Shown: positions 1 to 13,402 of the stretch, in pieces
Position numbering within the stretch: the stretch's first letter is position 1
Layout of the letters: each line of letters opens with the position of its first letter
Source of the DNA: Anseranas semipalmata
Taxonomy: Eukaryota > Chordata > Aves > Anseriformes > Anseranatidae
DNA length: 64,000 bases
Direction of reading: 5' to 3'
NCBI GenBank assembly: GCA_013399115.1
Contig: VXAA01003830.1
Location: 60,280-124,279 of the forward strand
Program-made: the position numbers and the translations under genes
The notes under the pieces: model-generated
Told to the model about the DNA's origin: nothing
Databases searched by the model: none
Seen by the model: the letters and a program-made list of their open reading frames with translations, nothing else

Positions 1-2780
1 GACATTTTCATTGGGTAGGGTTTTCTGTAGAGAGGTTCACAGTTATTTTTAAATCTAAATTACATCAGTGTATAAAGGATTTTTTAAATGACAAGAATTT
101 TCAAAAATCAGAAAAATCATTGACTATTCTCTCAAAGTGCTTAAAAACTAACTACTGAAAAATCTGTTCATGCAAGTTTATGTATGTAACTCATTTATTT
201 GTCTCCAAGAAAAAGAGAACTGATGAGAACAACATGGGTGGAAAATACCATTCTCAATAAAATACAAATGAGGGCAGGTGTTAATGTCTTACCCCCAAAA
301 TGTATATTTATCTTTAATATTAATGTGATTTCCATTTGGATGTTATAAAAAGATTAACATTAGAATTCTAAGGGTTAAATCTTGACATGGCTTCCCTTCT
401 TATGCTCACAAATAACTGTGGCCACAGTTTTGTAGAGTATGTTATTTGATAACACACAGACATTTAACTATCAGATTAACAGGTACATTAATGTTGACAT
501 ATCCACATTTGCACCCATAATTACTTGCAGATGTGGAGTATGGGCACAAAAATGGCCATATTTTAAATACTACTTCTTAAGTCTACAGCATATTTTTATT
601 CTAAAGTAATTTTGGCATGAGATTTTTAAAATACCTTTTTAAAAAATATGTTTTAAATACTAGGTTTGTGGCTCTAACTCAGGCAGATGCTTTTTGAAAT
701 TTCACCTTGAAAGCACACTTTGAGCTGTTGCTTTTTGAATGTACACAAAAATTCCATGTTTCTTTTCAAATTAACACAACTCAGCCTTTGACTTTTTAGC
801 TACAGGAAGGTTATTTTGAGATGTTTCTTCCTGCACTTAGAGGTTTTTCTCTCCTACTTTGCCCCCCTTGGAGCTCTTCAGCTCTTCTGTCTAATCAGGG
901 ACTGTTCTTCATGGTGACATGTGACATGCAAAGCAAGAACAAGCAAACGAGCTGTCTGGGTATATCATCATATTTCCTAGAAGCCAGGGAGAAAAAATAC
1001 AGAAGTAGCTCACTTATTTCACTAAACTAAGAAACCCAAGAATCAGGAGAGAAGCAGAAAGGTAAAAATTCTCCGAATTCTTCCTGGCCAATCAGGAATC
1101 AAATAGAAGGCTCATGGCAGAGCAGAGAAGACAACAGAGCAATAGTGCTGACACTGCTTACGACTGCTGCAGTGCTTTCACAATGGCGGTGAACCATATT
1201 AAACACCAAGGCAATGATGATTTTATGGCTCCATGCACTGGCAAATAGTCATTCTCCAATTATAATACATCCTCTTATTCATGCAACGGTAGTTCATTCT
1301 ATCTCTAACAGATCTCTGACTATTAGAAAGTCAGTATAATTGTCTGTGTTTAAGAGGTGAGATGCCTAAAAGTCTTCATCAGGCCTCCAAAAATCTGTCA
1401 GCTTTCAGTCTGGTGCTCCCTTTACTAGAAACATCACCAGAAATCTTGAGTCCCTTGCAGAAGTCCACAGTGGCTACTTGTGGCCACCAGGTAAGGTGAT
1501 TTCTCTTCACAGCTTCAAGCTAGAGCTTGTCAAGGTGCTAATGGAAGCACTAAAAGTCACAGCAAAGATTTGAAAAGGAAGAGTCAGGGGACATGCCAGG
1601 CCAAATGCAGATCTGTGCTTTGCAGGTTTGGCTGTATTGACATGTTTCAAGGAGGCTGCAGCCACTCAAAAGGCTGTCTGTCCCTCCCCTTCAATGGGGC
1701 TTTGCTTGTCATAAGCCCTCAAATGGCAGATGAAGGAAACAAACTTTTTATGGTAAATCCTACATGTCTGTCAGACAGTCTAGCCTAATTTCTGCTCTGC
1801 ATCCCTTCATCCCTTTTGCTTGCCTTGTGATGACAAAACTAAATGGATTTGGTCTGTACCTAATCAGCCACCAAACAACAGATCCTAACAGAGCCACTTG
1901 GGCCACTGATAAATGCAGGAAGTTGTTTTCCTAAAGATGCTACTGGAGTTGGATGCAATACACCAGATGACACCAAAGAACACATTATTCATCTCTTTCC
2001 TTCCCTTTACCACCACACTGAAATGCCCGAGAGCCTGATTTCTTTGATTTCTTTCTGTAGTAAATAAGGTAAAAAGACAGGGGCAAATTTGGCAATGGAT
2101 GAATGTGTAATCATGACATGAAGAATTTTGGCATGATGCCAATGCTTAGTATGAAAGACATAGCTTCAGGTCATAAGATTTGCCTCTATTGTGCAGGCTG
2201 GTGAGATCGTAGGGGTGCAGCAGAAGAAAAACATCAAGGAATGAATCTCCATTTTTTACTTGCCAATCAAAATTAGAGTAGCATCCTTGAGCAGCAGGTG
2301 AGTTTCCTGGCTGCAATACCTCTGTTAGGGGCAGAATCAAAATAAGAAACTGTTTTTGAAGAACAGTGGTCTAAGAAGATTTTAAAGCCCAATGGACTCT
2401 GGAACTTGCCTATCATGGTCTCTCTTTTTCACAGAAAGCAGATGATATTTTATGGCCCATTCACTCCAATAAATAGGAAGGAGACATAAAAATATTCAAA
2501 ATGAAAAACAAAATGATTTACTGCTGAGGAGAAAGATACAAGAAAGAGAAAATGAAGTGCAAATGTCAGATGTTAGTCATATTGCTTACCACACTGTTGA
2601 AGTTGTTCAGATATTATGGTGATAAGTGCAGTAAAGGAATCTATATAGAACAAGGGTGGACTTGTCCATGGAATTTTGGTGTTTCTACATTCAACCTTCT
2701 CAACATGCAATCCACTTGCACCTTCCACCATTGCAATTAGTTATTTCATTGGTATGTTATGAGGTTGATGAATGCTTATA
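1..2780. other. Noncoding AT-rich sequence, no gene recognised
   Basis: Open frames here are 60-85 codons, in several frames and on both strands, and none reads like a known protein. I see no splice-framed coding block, RNA gene or clear transposon. Short A and T runs are frequent. The segment is ordinary intergenic or intronic vertebrate DNA as far as I can tell. A decayed repeat that I do not recognise could be present. Confidence 0.7.
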
Positions 2781-4356
2781 AATTATTTTGTGTTCCTCAG
2801 AGAGAGGGAGGATTTTGAGATACACCCATTAGAGATGAAATCGAGCATTATAGAGATAAAAATGCCAAAGAACAGCAATTCCAAATGGAACATAGATATT
2901 CAGTCTTTGAGGAAAACAAAAATGGAAAGCTGGAACTCTAAATTCAGTGTGTAAGAAGTTAAAGAAATAAAGGAGAAAATAAAGGAGACAAGTAATGAAA
3001 AATGTTGTTTGGGTCAGGATCTTTTTGTGGAAGGATGGTAAAATAAATCTACTAGAATCAGAAAATAATGTAAAACTAGAACCTAGATGAAAAGGTTAGG
3101 AGTTAAGGTATTATAGAAAAGTTGGTTATAGAACAGGAAGTTGAATTAAACAAATACAAATGGATTCCATTTAAGATAAAATGATAAAAAAGCACATCTT
3201 CAAATAAGCATTTACATTTCAAAAGGATAATCATTGATAAACTAATGGAAGTGTTTAATAAAGTCTGTTAAGGAGAGAATCCTAAGGAATTTGGTCATGG
3301 AAAAAGCCTAGAATTTCAAAGTATTGAATCTTTCAGAACATTGTACCTGAAACACAGAAAAAATTGAAAAAACTATCAAATGACCTACAAGAATAACAAC
3401 CCCAAAAAGGAAGAGTCGTTATATTGGAAGTAAGTATGAAAGATAAGAAAGGGATTTAGCAGGAAAAAAAGCTATGAATCAAGAAGTGAAAGATTAAAGT
3501 TAAAATTGTCAAAATAGAATCTAAGTTTGACCTTGACGACAATATTGAAGCAAAGGCTATTTCCTTTTTGAGCAATATAAATTGAAACAAAAAGGCACAA
3601 GCAAAGCAGTAGGGCAGCTTTGCAGTGAGGATAAAACAGAGATTAAAGATAATCTAGGTGTGGCCAAAAAATGAAACAAATTTTGCCTCAGGTTTCAAAA
3701 AGGACAATTATTTTGAATTAGGAAGAAAAGCAGAATGGCTAATGGCTGCTTTTATTTCCACACCCTTGTTATCACAACTGCAGAGGAAACAGAAGTCATG
3801 GGGCTTAATGTACTCAAATAAGGGGGATTAGGTGGTCTCCTTTGCAAGATTTATAAGATGTATTTTTAAATGCACCTTTCAAGTCTATTTGGTATGACTG
3901 TAGAACAACAAATGCTGTGCCTACCGTTAAGAGAGGGGAAAGTAATCAGGCATCTGTAAGCCCATAACTCTGTTCATTGCTTTAGGACAAATTTTGAAGG
4001 AAAAGATATTTAAAGACAATTGAATAGGATGTAAAACAACAGTGATTTAATCAATGTAGATCATCCAAACAGATTTTCTAGACAAAGGAAATGCACCAGA
4101 TTTCACATATCAAGACTTCAGGAAGCAGTGCCAACTAAGAAGCTTGTCATTTAAAATGAAAGAAAGGAATGAAGAATTTGTGAAGTATGAAACTGTCAGG
4201 CAGTATTGGAAGAGGAGCTGGGGATGAGTTACTGGTAGAGTAACTTCTTCAGGGCTCAGTCTTAAGACAGGTGATTATTAATAGTCTGATGTCTGTTTTT
4301 TTACTGAGGAAGCAAGAGAGTGAAATGCTAATTTGCTTATACCTCTCAAATTTGTA

Positions 4357-4383
4357 CTTTTTTTTTTATTTTTTTTTTTTTTT
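4357..4383. repeat. Poly-T tract with one interruption
   Basis: A run of T broken by a single A and followed by CAG. It resembles a polypyrimidine/acceptor signal, but no coding block follows, so it is treated as a simple repeat. Confidence 0.9.
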
Positions 4384-4872
4384 CAGTGAATAACAACTGG
4401 GATGTGATATAAAAGAGCTGGATGTTCTTTAGGTGTAACAGGATAGCAGCTCATAACAGAAAGTTCTGCTACAGGGTGAGAGCTCATCAGCTGAAAAAGG
4501 TGCCAAAGGACTTGAGTGGACTGGCTAGCACAGGATAATATGAGTTGCCAGCAGAATGGAGAGTTAGGAAAGACTTCTGCAGTCTATGGTAATATTAGAT
4601 TTATTTCTAGAAGAGCCTGAGCACTGTATGCGATCTTGCAATGCTTTTAAACTTCTTGTTATGCATGTTCAAGAACTATGAATTCAAACTGAAACAATTA
4701 CAAAGAGGTACTAAAAGATCAAGCTAGTGGGACACATGGAGAAGGAAAGAGCACAGATTGGTTAGCAAAAATAATACCAAAAGTTGAGGTTAAACATCAT
4801 GAGATACTAGATTCTTCAGCCCGGTGGTTTAGATGACAGTTGACACAATGGGAATAAACTGAATAAGATTGG

Positions 4873-4887
4873 TTTTTTTTTTTTTTT
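4873..4887. repeat. Poly-T tract
   Basis: Uninterrupted run of about 15 T inside the decayed CR1, so it was gained after insertion. Confidence 0.9.
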
Positions 4888-4929
4888 CTGGAACTTAACA
4901 AAAGGTTTCTAGTGATAGAGAAAACAAAG

Positions 4930-7900
4930 CCACTAAGTTTGTGTTTTTAACAAGAACATCAGTGTTCTCAAAACAATAAATACAATACAGTAAATTCTAT
5001 GACATGGTACCAGTTATAGTAATGACTGGACTCCATAATTCTAACTACTTCTGTATTCCTGAATGAGCAAAAATGTTAAATATTGTAGCTTGTAGGCCAG
5101 AAAACCTAGTGTCACCTACTCTTAACTCAAAAATGACACATTTCTTGTTGACATGCCTACTCATCAGAAGGCTTTTTAACAGCAAAACTCCTTATCACTA
5201 GAATAGTGTCTGGTGCAGTACAAACACTGTGACTTTCTTTTATTTATCTTCTTCCCAGAAGAGTGGCTTGTCTCGGTCAGGAACTTTTTGTATGGCTTTT
5301 ATTAATGAATGTCTTCTAAAACTTGAAACCTAATGTTCGCATCCTTGTCTAAAAATCACTGGATTGTGAGAAATTTCACAGGTTAAAACTCTCTAAATGT
5401 AAATTGTTAGGAAGAAGGTGTTGGGATTTATCCAGAATTTCCAGAAAACTATATAAACAATTTATTACAAAAACAAACAAAAAAAACACACCTCTTTTGA
5501 CTTACTTCAGTCAACACATTCACGTCAGTCTTCTTTCTCTCACTCTCCTCTGAGTCCAGCCTATCTCATCCCCATACCACCTGACACTTTCCCTCACCAT
5601 ACACCACACATACCTCCAAGTCTTATTTTTCCCAGAGGCAACTAACGACACCTGTTCATCACTCTCCTGCAGAGCCACTTTGCACCTTCTTTGCACCCTA
5701 GAATTTTGTATGAGGGTCAGGGACTCTCTAGATTTATTGCATCTGACAGAAAGTAAGCTTGTAACCGATGTTTAGTTCAAATCATATGATATTAGTACAA
5801 TTTTCTGACATAATGCTGCATTATATTCAGTCTTCTGCATATAACATTTTGTTAAAGTTGTAGCCTGCAGTTTTAAAAGGAAATAGCCTGGAAACTATTA
5901 TAAAATGGAAAAATTCAGACTTTATCTTCCTTGAAATTCATGTCAATAGACTTTACCCATCTCTAGAATTATGTGTGCTATATTTCATGGTTTAAATGGA
6001 TTATACCAAAATTTCAGTATTTTCTGTTCTCACTCACCTACTCAGTCTCCTTTCTATACTTAGAATTTTATCTTCTATCATTTTCTGCAGTGTTACAAAT
6101 GCAATCAAACTGTACAAACTAGCAAATGTAATTATCAGAAAAAAAATCTCATGGTACCTCCTCAAAAGTTTTAACAGTAGTGAAAGCTTTGTAAACAAAA
6201 CTAAAACAAAACAAAACAAAACAGAACTTAAAACTAAAAAAAGCAAAACCAGACAGTTTTTACAAAGTAAACATATTTATTCTTAATTTACACCGTATTG
6301 AATAATTCCAATTTCTTTATTTGCTTTGATAGGATACTTACAAACACTTGAAAGATACAGCATTGTCTAACTAGAAATAAAATCAATAGTCAATGATATT
6401 ATGTGCACGTGATCAGTTGTCCTCTATTTTTGGAGCTGCACCTTCATTTTTTGCAGGATTTTGGTCCTTATTTTCCAGGGAAACCAAATGCTTATCGGAG
6501 GTACAGGTCAATCTCACATTGTGAGCATGTTCCAAAATTCGGGCTTTGTCTGCTTATTCTGGTATATTTGCTAACATGGTGTTAAAAGCATGCTAGTACA
6601 TTATCATCACACACGAACAAAGTGTCTGTACCTAGAAGGAATGAGAGGTATGAAAAATACTTCCCAGGGTCTGGAACGTCACCTGTCCCTTAATAGCTCA
6701 AGCACTTGTAGAGTGCAGTGCCTCTGATGACTGGCTAGCCCTTCGGAAGTGAAGGCTATCTGCCTCAGGAAAACAAAGGAACCAAGAAAGAATTGTTTTC
6801 ATCTTATCATTGCTGTTGTCCATTTCCTTTCTGCTGTATGGACTTTATATTTTTCCTGTCCTGTTTCTTTCCCTTCTCTTTTAAGTTGCCTGTCTTTTTG
6901 CTACAAAGACTAGTAAGAAAGAATCACTGACAGGAGGACTAAGTAAATTGAATGATTTGACAGTCTGGTAATGGTCAAAAAAAGATCTTTTTGATATAAC
7001 TGCAAGCACAGCTATAACATCTGGTGTTGTCAGATGTGATTTTTTGACTGTGAAATAACGTTGCTCATAGATCCTCTCAAATCGTTGTGCTTAGTTAGAC
7101 TAACTCTAATCACTAAGGAACAATAATGATTTATCCGTGATTTAACCAGTAATATTTACCCACCTTTGCAAAGTAATCTGGGCTGCACAAAAGCTCTATG
7201 GATGTGAAAATGAATACACTAAAGTTAGTATCTGTGGTCTAAATTCAGATGCATTCTTAGGGTCACAACTGGTGAGCGTGCATCTTTCATCAGCTGCAGA
7301 ATGAGGAAGGAGTATTCTAAAGGATTACTAGTTTTATGTGCTATTTGAAAAGAACAATTATGGTATGTGTGAATCAGTAATCCAATGGTGTTTTATAGGC
7401 AATCTGTTTTGTGATATTTATTCATTTCTTCTATCCCCTGTCTAAGCGGCTTAGGGAATTTCAGGAAAAAAAAAATAGGAAACTATGAAAAATGCATAGT
7501 TAAACACTCAGTCACGAGAAACTGAAGTAAAGGTTTAAACAACCTAAATAAAACTAATATGTATTCTTGGCATATGGATCAACTCCAAATCTGAGACAAC
7601 ATATTTCATTTTACCATACATCAGTACAACTCTAGTTTCAAGGAAAAATGGCTGGAAGGAATAGCAGTTATTATAATTTTCTTAAGTTACTATTTCTTAA
7701 GAGAATGATTTCCAATTAACAAACATCATGGAAAATGTTGATTCTATGAAGTCTCTCTCAGAAGAAAACATTTAAAAACAAATATCATGCTAGAAGAAAT
7801 AAAATGGCATACATTAGAGAAGCTTGCTGTGTAGCGATGAAATGCCTATTTCCACTCCATTTCCAAGAAAAGGCATTCTGGTTTACCAAACTGTCTAGGT

Positions 7901-8590
7901 TTAAATCGTTGCCACCAAAAATATTATATGAAGCCAAAGACGGATGGCATTTTTCTGTCCAGACCTGGGTGGGTTTGATGATTGTAGAAGATTCACAAGA
8001 AAGTATTTGCTAATCTCTTGTTGCCCTCAAATCAGCCCTCATAGTCACCTCATACATCAGAGGAAACACAGAGGAAATGGTTATTCTGCCCAGCCCAGGC
8101 TGCTGCTGAATAGCTCAGCGAGGTGTCAAAGCCAGCCCCATGAACTTAGATGGCCTAATGTGCCCCGAGAGGCCACGGATCATTTCTGCTGCATAAGGCC
8201 TCCTCTGCTACACTTCTGCTTTACAGTCTAAGTCTAGGAGCAAACTAAGTCAGCTGAACATAATTCAGGCATTGATGTATGGAGCTTGCTCATGGGCTGA
8301 GAAGCAATGAGGACACTACCCTATTCTATCTCTAAATTCCCTTTAAATCCCCTCCACTATGAAAAAAAAAAATCACAACAATCAGCTAAGATACTTTAAA
8401 AGGCTTGGATTTGCCATTGAATAGAATGACTGTGCATGCACAGACACATATGAATACACATATCTGTGCAAATCAGAGAAAAGCTGACACATCCTGTTAC
8501 TTTTTGTAAGAGAATCATTAAGTTTTATGTGCAGACACCTCTGTTTTAAATCATCAAGCTAGCAGCAGACCCACTTGGCTTGTCTGAAAT
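4930..8590. other. Noncoding AT-rich sequence, no gene recognised
   Basis: The largest open frames are about 95 codons, lie in overlapping frames on both strands (5996-6286 and 7944-8231), and have no recognisable protein character. No transposon is clear. A small AAAAC microsatellite lies at 6198-6224. I see nothing else to annotate. Confidence 0.65.
6198..6224. repeat. (AAAAC)n microsatellite
   Basis: Four to five consecutive AAAAC-type units. Confidence 0.85.
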
Positions 8591-8599
8591 CTCCCCTCA

Positions 8600-8985
8600 G
8601 CCCACAGCCTCCAAATATAATAATAATTGCTGATGCTTTTAGTACAGAATCACTTCATTAATCCCAGCCACTACCCCCATATATGAATGCATTATAACTC
8701 AGTTCTGGGATTCATTAATTGACCTAGTTAATTTCATCCCTAATAGCCTGTAATTAGGGATGTGTAAAATAGCTTGAAATTTTTTTTTTGCAAACAGACA
8801 TTCCCTGAACGGTGGGTGTATAAACCTTCAGCAAAGATTGTTCCTGAGATTTGTCCTTTTATCTTTAAAAGGCTTTAGAAAGTTTGCACTAAAAGGGAGG
8901 GAAGGAAGGAGGGGGAAATGTGTGAAAAACAAGGAAAGCAGATAACCTTTGATGCCAAGTTAATTTCATTTACCCACGTGACTTA
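8600..8985. promoter_or_regulatory. Candidate conserved noncoding element / enhancer
   Basis: The segment is dense in transcription-factor-like words: a bicoid-type TAATCC at 8659, ATTAATT at 8714, AGTTAATTTCAT at 8726 and again at 8958, TAATTAGG at 8751, a TCF/LEF-type CCTTTGAT at 8946 and the palindromic E-box CACGTG at 8975. It has few long homopolymers and no repeat signature, unlike its surroundings. This is typical of vertebrate developmental enhancers, but conservation cannot be judged from one sequence. Function is an inference. Confidence 0.25.
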
Positions 8986-9009
8986 ATCTAATTCAAAAAC
9001 TGCACTGAT

Positions 9010-11420
9010 ATCTGTCGGGAAAGCATGTATAGCAAAACAGGCTGGAATTAGGGAGAGAAAAAAAAATAATTTCTTAGAAATGCACAAAAAGGCCCACTTT
9101 CAGCTCTTTTTGTATGCCAACCTATTCTTTCAAGTGTCACAGCTTTGCCTGGTATGCCAAGGAAGGTACCTGTTAAAGACCTTCCCCCTTGGAACAGAGC
9201 AGACATCCTTACTGTATTCAGCACCCATGAAAAAAAACATTTGAGAAGGTGGATTACTGAATATGCATGTGTTTTAATAAAACATTTCATTTGAAAACTT
9301 TTTGCAACATTTAGACAGATTGAGTTTTAGGGAGGAAGTGACTGTGCAGTCAGTGCCTGGCCTGCTCTACTGTCAGAGGAAATAAGTGAAACTAAAATGA
9401 AGTGATAATATACTGTAGGAAATTTAAGAGAAAGAAAGGCAGAGGAAAAATGGCAATCTGGGACCATACAGCTGATCCCCAAAATAGACACAATGACCAG
9501 TGCCAAACTAGCTGCCAAAAACAGTAGATTGTAAAATTACCTAATACCTATGTCATGTTTACTTTATATTTACATTGGGGAACAGGCTCCTCAACAGACA
9601 CAATACTTGACAGTATTTTTGTTCACTGTCACTATCATTACCCACCATCTGCTCTGCCAAATTTCCTTTCTGTTCTTTTTTGTGCATTCATCAACGCAGT
9701 AGTAAGTAACCACCTTAATGACTGCAGCATATTGCTTCTGGATTAGCAGCAGATATTGTACTGCTCCTGGCTTATGGACAGAGCTGTAAGTAGGAGACCT
9801 GGCAGGGGGTTCCATTTAAAATCCTTTCCCTTTTGCAGAAAAAAACACAGTAACTAGGAAAGTTTTGTCCCAACTCACTCGCAGGGATGTGATCTATGGT
9901 TTGGTTAAAAAGAAAAAAAAAAAGTACCTCCTCCTGTGAAATTCAGTGAGGTACCCGCCAGCTACCCTGAGATGGCTGAATTCTGACAAGATGTCTCAGT
10001 GTGATGGGTAGCCTGAAACGCTGGCAGAGAGCTCTGCTTAGTTTGCTCAAAACCACAGATAGAGAAACCGCAGCTTTGAGAAAAGGGCAGCTTTTGAAAA
10101 GGACACGTGTTTACTGACTGGACCTTGTGGGTTAATACAGTGACCCACAAGCACAAGAAGGCCTTTTTGTCTGTGTAGTCAGCGGGTAGATGTAGCAGTG
10201 GGTAATCCAAGGCTGGCACGTCTTTACTTATTCTTTGCTCTGAGGCCTTCTAAAGAGAGTTCTCCAAAACTTATCTCGGTGCTCTTTTTTGCATGCTGAG
10301 CAGACTTTTTGTTGCTGAGCTTAGTCAAGTACTGAGAAAGTAAGCAGGGGTGTTTTTTTCTTACTAAAAAACAAAACACCCTTTTAAAACATCTTGCACC
10401 AAGTTGGTGGGGTGGGGACTGAAGCTAAAGAAATGGGGAAAAAGGAAAAAATGACAAAGAAGAAGAGCCAAAGGAAATTTGGACTGGAAAGCTTCCTCAG
10501 GAGTATTACAGTATAAGGAAATACAGCAGAAAAAAAATATATGGAGGTATATAAATTTAAAATATATTATGGAAAGTTTCCTACTAAAAACACATTCAAA
10601 AACAATTACTTCTGATCCACAAAGAGAGGAAAAACGAAGTGATCTTAAGCTTCAGGGATCCTAAGATGGAGCACTGCCAGGCTGCTTGAACGCAGGCAGT
10701 TTCAATGCAGCCCAGACGGGTTACGGGTTAAAAGGCTTAGGAGCCTTTCTGTTCCCACCAAATGCAATGGCAGACTTCATTTGGGCTTTGAAACAGGCAT
10801 GGAGTGAGCATTATGTGTAGTGATGAGGGACAGCAGAAGTTAGCAATAGTGCGAGGGCTTTGTTAACGTGCCAGAGCCTAGGTCTGACGGTCAGCTGTAG
10901 GCTCCCCTTGAATAACTGTCCCCGAGGCTGACCCAGTCAGGCACACTGACCTGTGGAAACGAAAACTGTAGTGGAAAGGAGCCCAGAGCCCAGAGCCCTG
11001 GACTATCAGTGTGCAAATAAACTAATGCCACAGTGACACTTTCTTGGGGCTTTCACAGCTTGGAACTGTGACCCGAGCACATCAGCACAGAGGAAAGAGG
11101 AAGGACTGCCACTCTTTTGCAGCGGTGCTAATAAATTCTGATTTGGAAAGCACCAAGTATTTCTTGATTTTAGTTGCAGAATAACTCCAAACACATGTCC
11201 ATCTCTTCAGCAAGTCCTGTGGCTTGGCTGCGAGTGTTTATCAAGTTTTACAATGTGTAGTTGTAAACACTTGAGAAGCGCACTGTGTACCAGCCTGTAA
11301 TGTCTGCAGAGCTTCAGGTATGCCTCTTCTGATTAAAACACATATTGTAAACTGTAACAGCAAATGTTGTTACAGGATTACCACCCAAAAATTACTCTTC
11401 TTTGTTCAGCAGCTTTTGGG
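9010..11420. other. Noncoding sequence, somewhat less AT-rich, no gene recognised
   Basis: Open frames of 60-90 codons occur in overlapping frames on both strands and none is recognisable. Around 10660-11180 the DNA is richer in G and C, with a small repeat of 'GCCCAGA' near 10981. No intact gene, RNA or clear mobile element was found. An old unnamed repeat could account for 10660-11000. Confidence 0.6.
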
Positions 11421-11431
11421 GAGTGTTTCAG

Positions 11432-11487
11432 GTTTTTTTTTTGTTCGTTTTTTTTTCTTTGTTTGTTTGTTTTGTTTTGTTTTGTTT
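11432..11487. repeat. T-rich (TTTG)n/(TTTTG)n simple repeat
   Basis: Poly-T is followed by TTTG and TTTTG units. It explains the low-complexity F-rich open frame that crosses it. Confidence 0.9.
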
Positions 11488-11869
11488 ATCATTACCATTG
11501 ACAGGAAATCAGACACCAGCATTTTTTCTCTCTTGAAAGAGCCCCAGTGGTATTCTTGGTGCTTACCTTTCTGTGATCATACAATATGAAAGGAACAGTG
11601 CTGTTATAATGTATAAAATATGATCATCTGCTAAACTTCCAAAATTGAGTACTCACTTAAAGTGTCTCAGGGTCTGAAGTACCCAGCCTGAGATTCCTTC
11701 TAGGGGATGTTATTTCATAGTGAGATGCTTTAACTGGACAACTGCAAATGGAGACAACTATTGATCGCATGGGATAAGACGGGGAGTCTGGAGAAGTGAA
11801 ATGCATTCTCTCTGAGCTATCGCAGCAGGAGGTAAAGCTCATACTAATGTTGCGAGAGAGTCTAAGTGG

Positions 11870-12380
11870 CGCAGCTCAGAAGTATGTGGTGTCAGCTCGT
11901 GGATATGCACTGGGAGGAGGCTCAAGAAGGAAGTCTTGCAAAAACCAGGTCCCTTAGCATTAAGAGCTTTGAAAACCAGCAGGGACTGCTTAAAATAAAT
12001 CCTCTAGTTTATAGGCAGCCAACATGAAGGGCTCAAGGGGGTGTAATATGAGCAAGGCTGCTCAATCCTGTGAGTGAACATGATGCTGCATTCAGGACTA
12101 GCTGTAGTTTTGACATTTTTCTCAGAGCTAATAATGGAAGCAGCAATTCACTCTCTCCAGAGAGAGGAGCGGAAGGCGTTTAGCAGCCTGAATATATTTG
12201 TGCACAGAGCCGACAAAAATGGCAGGATAGATTTGGAAACTCCTCATGGAGTTGTTTTTATGCATGCAGAACAGCAGCATTTAGATCCATATCGTAAAGG
12301 AATAATGAATGGGGTTTTGGAGCAGCTGGCTGCAAGGAGAGATGGTAGTAATCTTGTGGGTCCTATGTCCTTGTAGATGC
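11870..12380. repeat. Probable old sauropsid interspersed repeat (family not named)
   Basis: The order of phrases (CAGGTCCCTTAGC near 11949, GAGCTTTGAAAACCAGCAG near 11963, AGGCAGCCAACATGAAGGG near 12013, CTGCATTCAGGACTAGCTG near 12083, TTTCTCAGAGC near 12118) matches, as I remember it, an old LINE-associated repeat found in several reptile and bird genomes. A 100-codon open frame at 12074-12376 lies across it and has no recognisable protein domain, so I do not call it a gene. Boundaries and family are uncertain. Confidence 0.4.
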
Positions 12381-13248
12381 AACTTGAAAAGTCAAATGGT
12401 TAACGTCAGCTTTGGCTATCTTACACCAAACCCACAAACCCTTAGACAGTCCTTCATTTTAATGACTTTCTGAACCTCAGCAAGGTCATATGCTCTTTGA
12501 TGGCAGGAGATAGATACACAGGAATATTTCTGAATTTTGCTAACGTAACCACTTATGTATAAAGTTAAGAAAGAGACTTCTTTTGCACCTCTGGAAAAAG
12601 GCAAATACAACATTACCACCACTTATTTTTGTTATTACTGCTCAGGGCCAGCTTTGCTAAAATATTCAGAAATCCAGAGATTCCAACAGTGTCTGCAGAA
12701 ACATTCCAGTTAGGCCCTTATCCCTCATGAGTGCCTCATCTTTCAGATTTGGATATTTTGCAAATACTACTTTACATCATTAGAATTAAGGCTTTAGAGA
12801 AGGTGAAGATGTACCAACAGAGCACTAAAAACTAGAACATGCCTGGCAGAGCATATTTAAGGAAACTCGATGCTGTAAGCTCATGTCCAAATTCTTATTC
12901 AAGAGATGAATCTACTCTAGCCCACAATGTCAGTTCTTGGTTTGGCAACTTATAGGAACAGTGCAGTTACTCTGGGACCAAGCTATAGCAAGGCTAAAAC
13001 CAAAACAGTGAATAGACAGTATAGACTCCTTAAACATGCTTAAGCCAACCATCTAGCTGACTCCTCAACTCATAGGACAGACTGACACTTCCCTGAATAC
13101 TGAGTATGTACTCAGGCTTTCACAGCGCACTGCAGGTGCTGCCACACTGGTATCTAAAACAAAGAGGCCATGTGATATTCAATACAGTGCTTTATCCTAA
13201 GAAGCACTTTTTTATTTTGTCTTTTCTTCTTGTGAGACTAGCAGGTTG

Positions 13249-13269
13249 TTTTTTTTTTTTTTTTTTTTT
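13249..13269. repeat. Poly-T tract
   Basis: About 21 consecutive T, followed by CCCCAG. Confidence 0.9.
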
Positions 13270-13402
13270 CCCCAGAATCACTTCCTTTCTCTCCTCTCCA
13301 TCCCCTCCAGGTAGAGCTAGGAGAACATATGCATTCTTAAATGACTTGCTAAATGAGAAAAAAAGAAAGGTGATCTGGAAAGGTTTCCCAAAGCATTATG
13401 AG

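Larger units (their letters stand above)
2800..4925 (+). mobile_element. Very old, decayed CR1-type LINE body (partial)
   Basis: From about 3930 the text follows, in order, the phrases of old archosaur/turtle CR1 reverse-transcriptase DNA: a 'GACAAATTTTGAAGGAAAAGAT' type segment near 3986, 'TTTTCTAGACAAAGGAAATGCA' near 4074, a 'TCAGGCAG..GGAGGAGCTGGGGATGAGTTAC' segment near 4195, 'GAATTCAAACTGAAACAATTACAAAGAGG' near 4679, and 'AAAGGTTTCTAGTGATAG' near 4901. The purine-rich part from 2800 to 3900 fits the upstream ORF2 region more loosely. The element has no intact reading frame and many indels, has lost its 3' end, and contains two later poly-T runs. The 5' limit is uncertain. This is a family-level call from memory; the 3930-4925 part is much safer than the rest. 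Confidence 0.55.

Noticed and set aside
4357..4386. Polypyrimidine tract plus CAG as a splice acceptor (also 13249-13275 and 15859-15876)
   Set aside because: No coding block or donor follows, and long T runs are common here as simple repeats.
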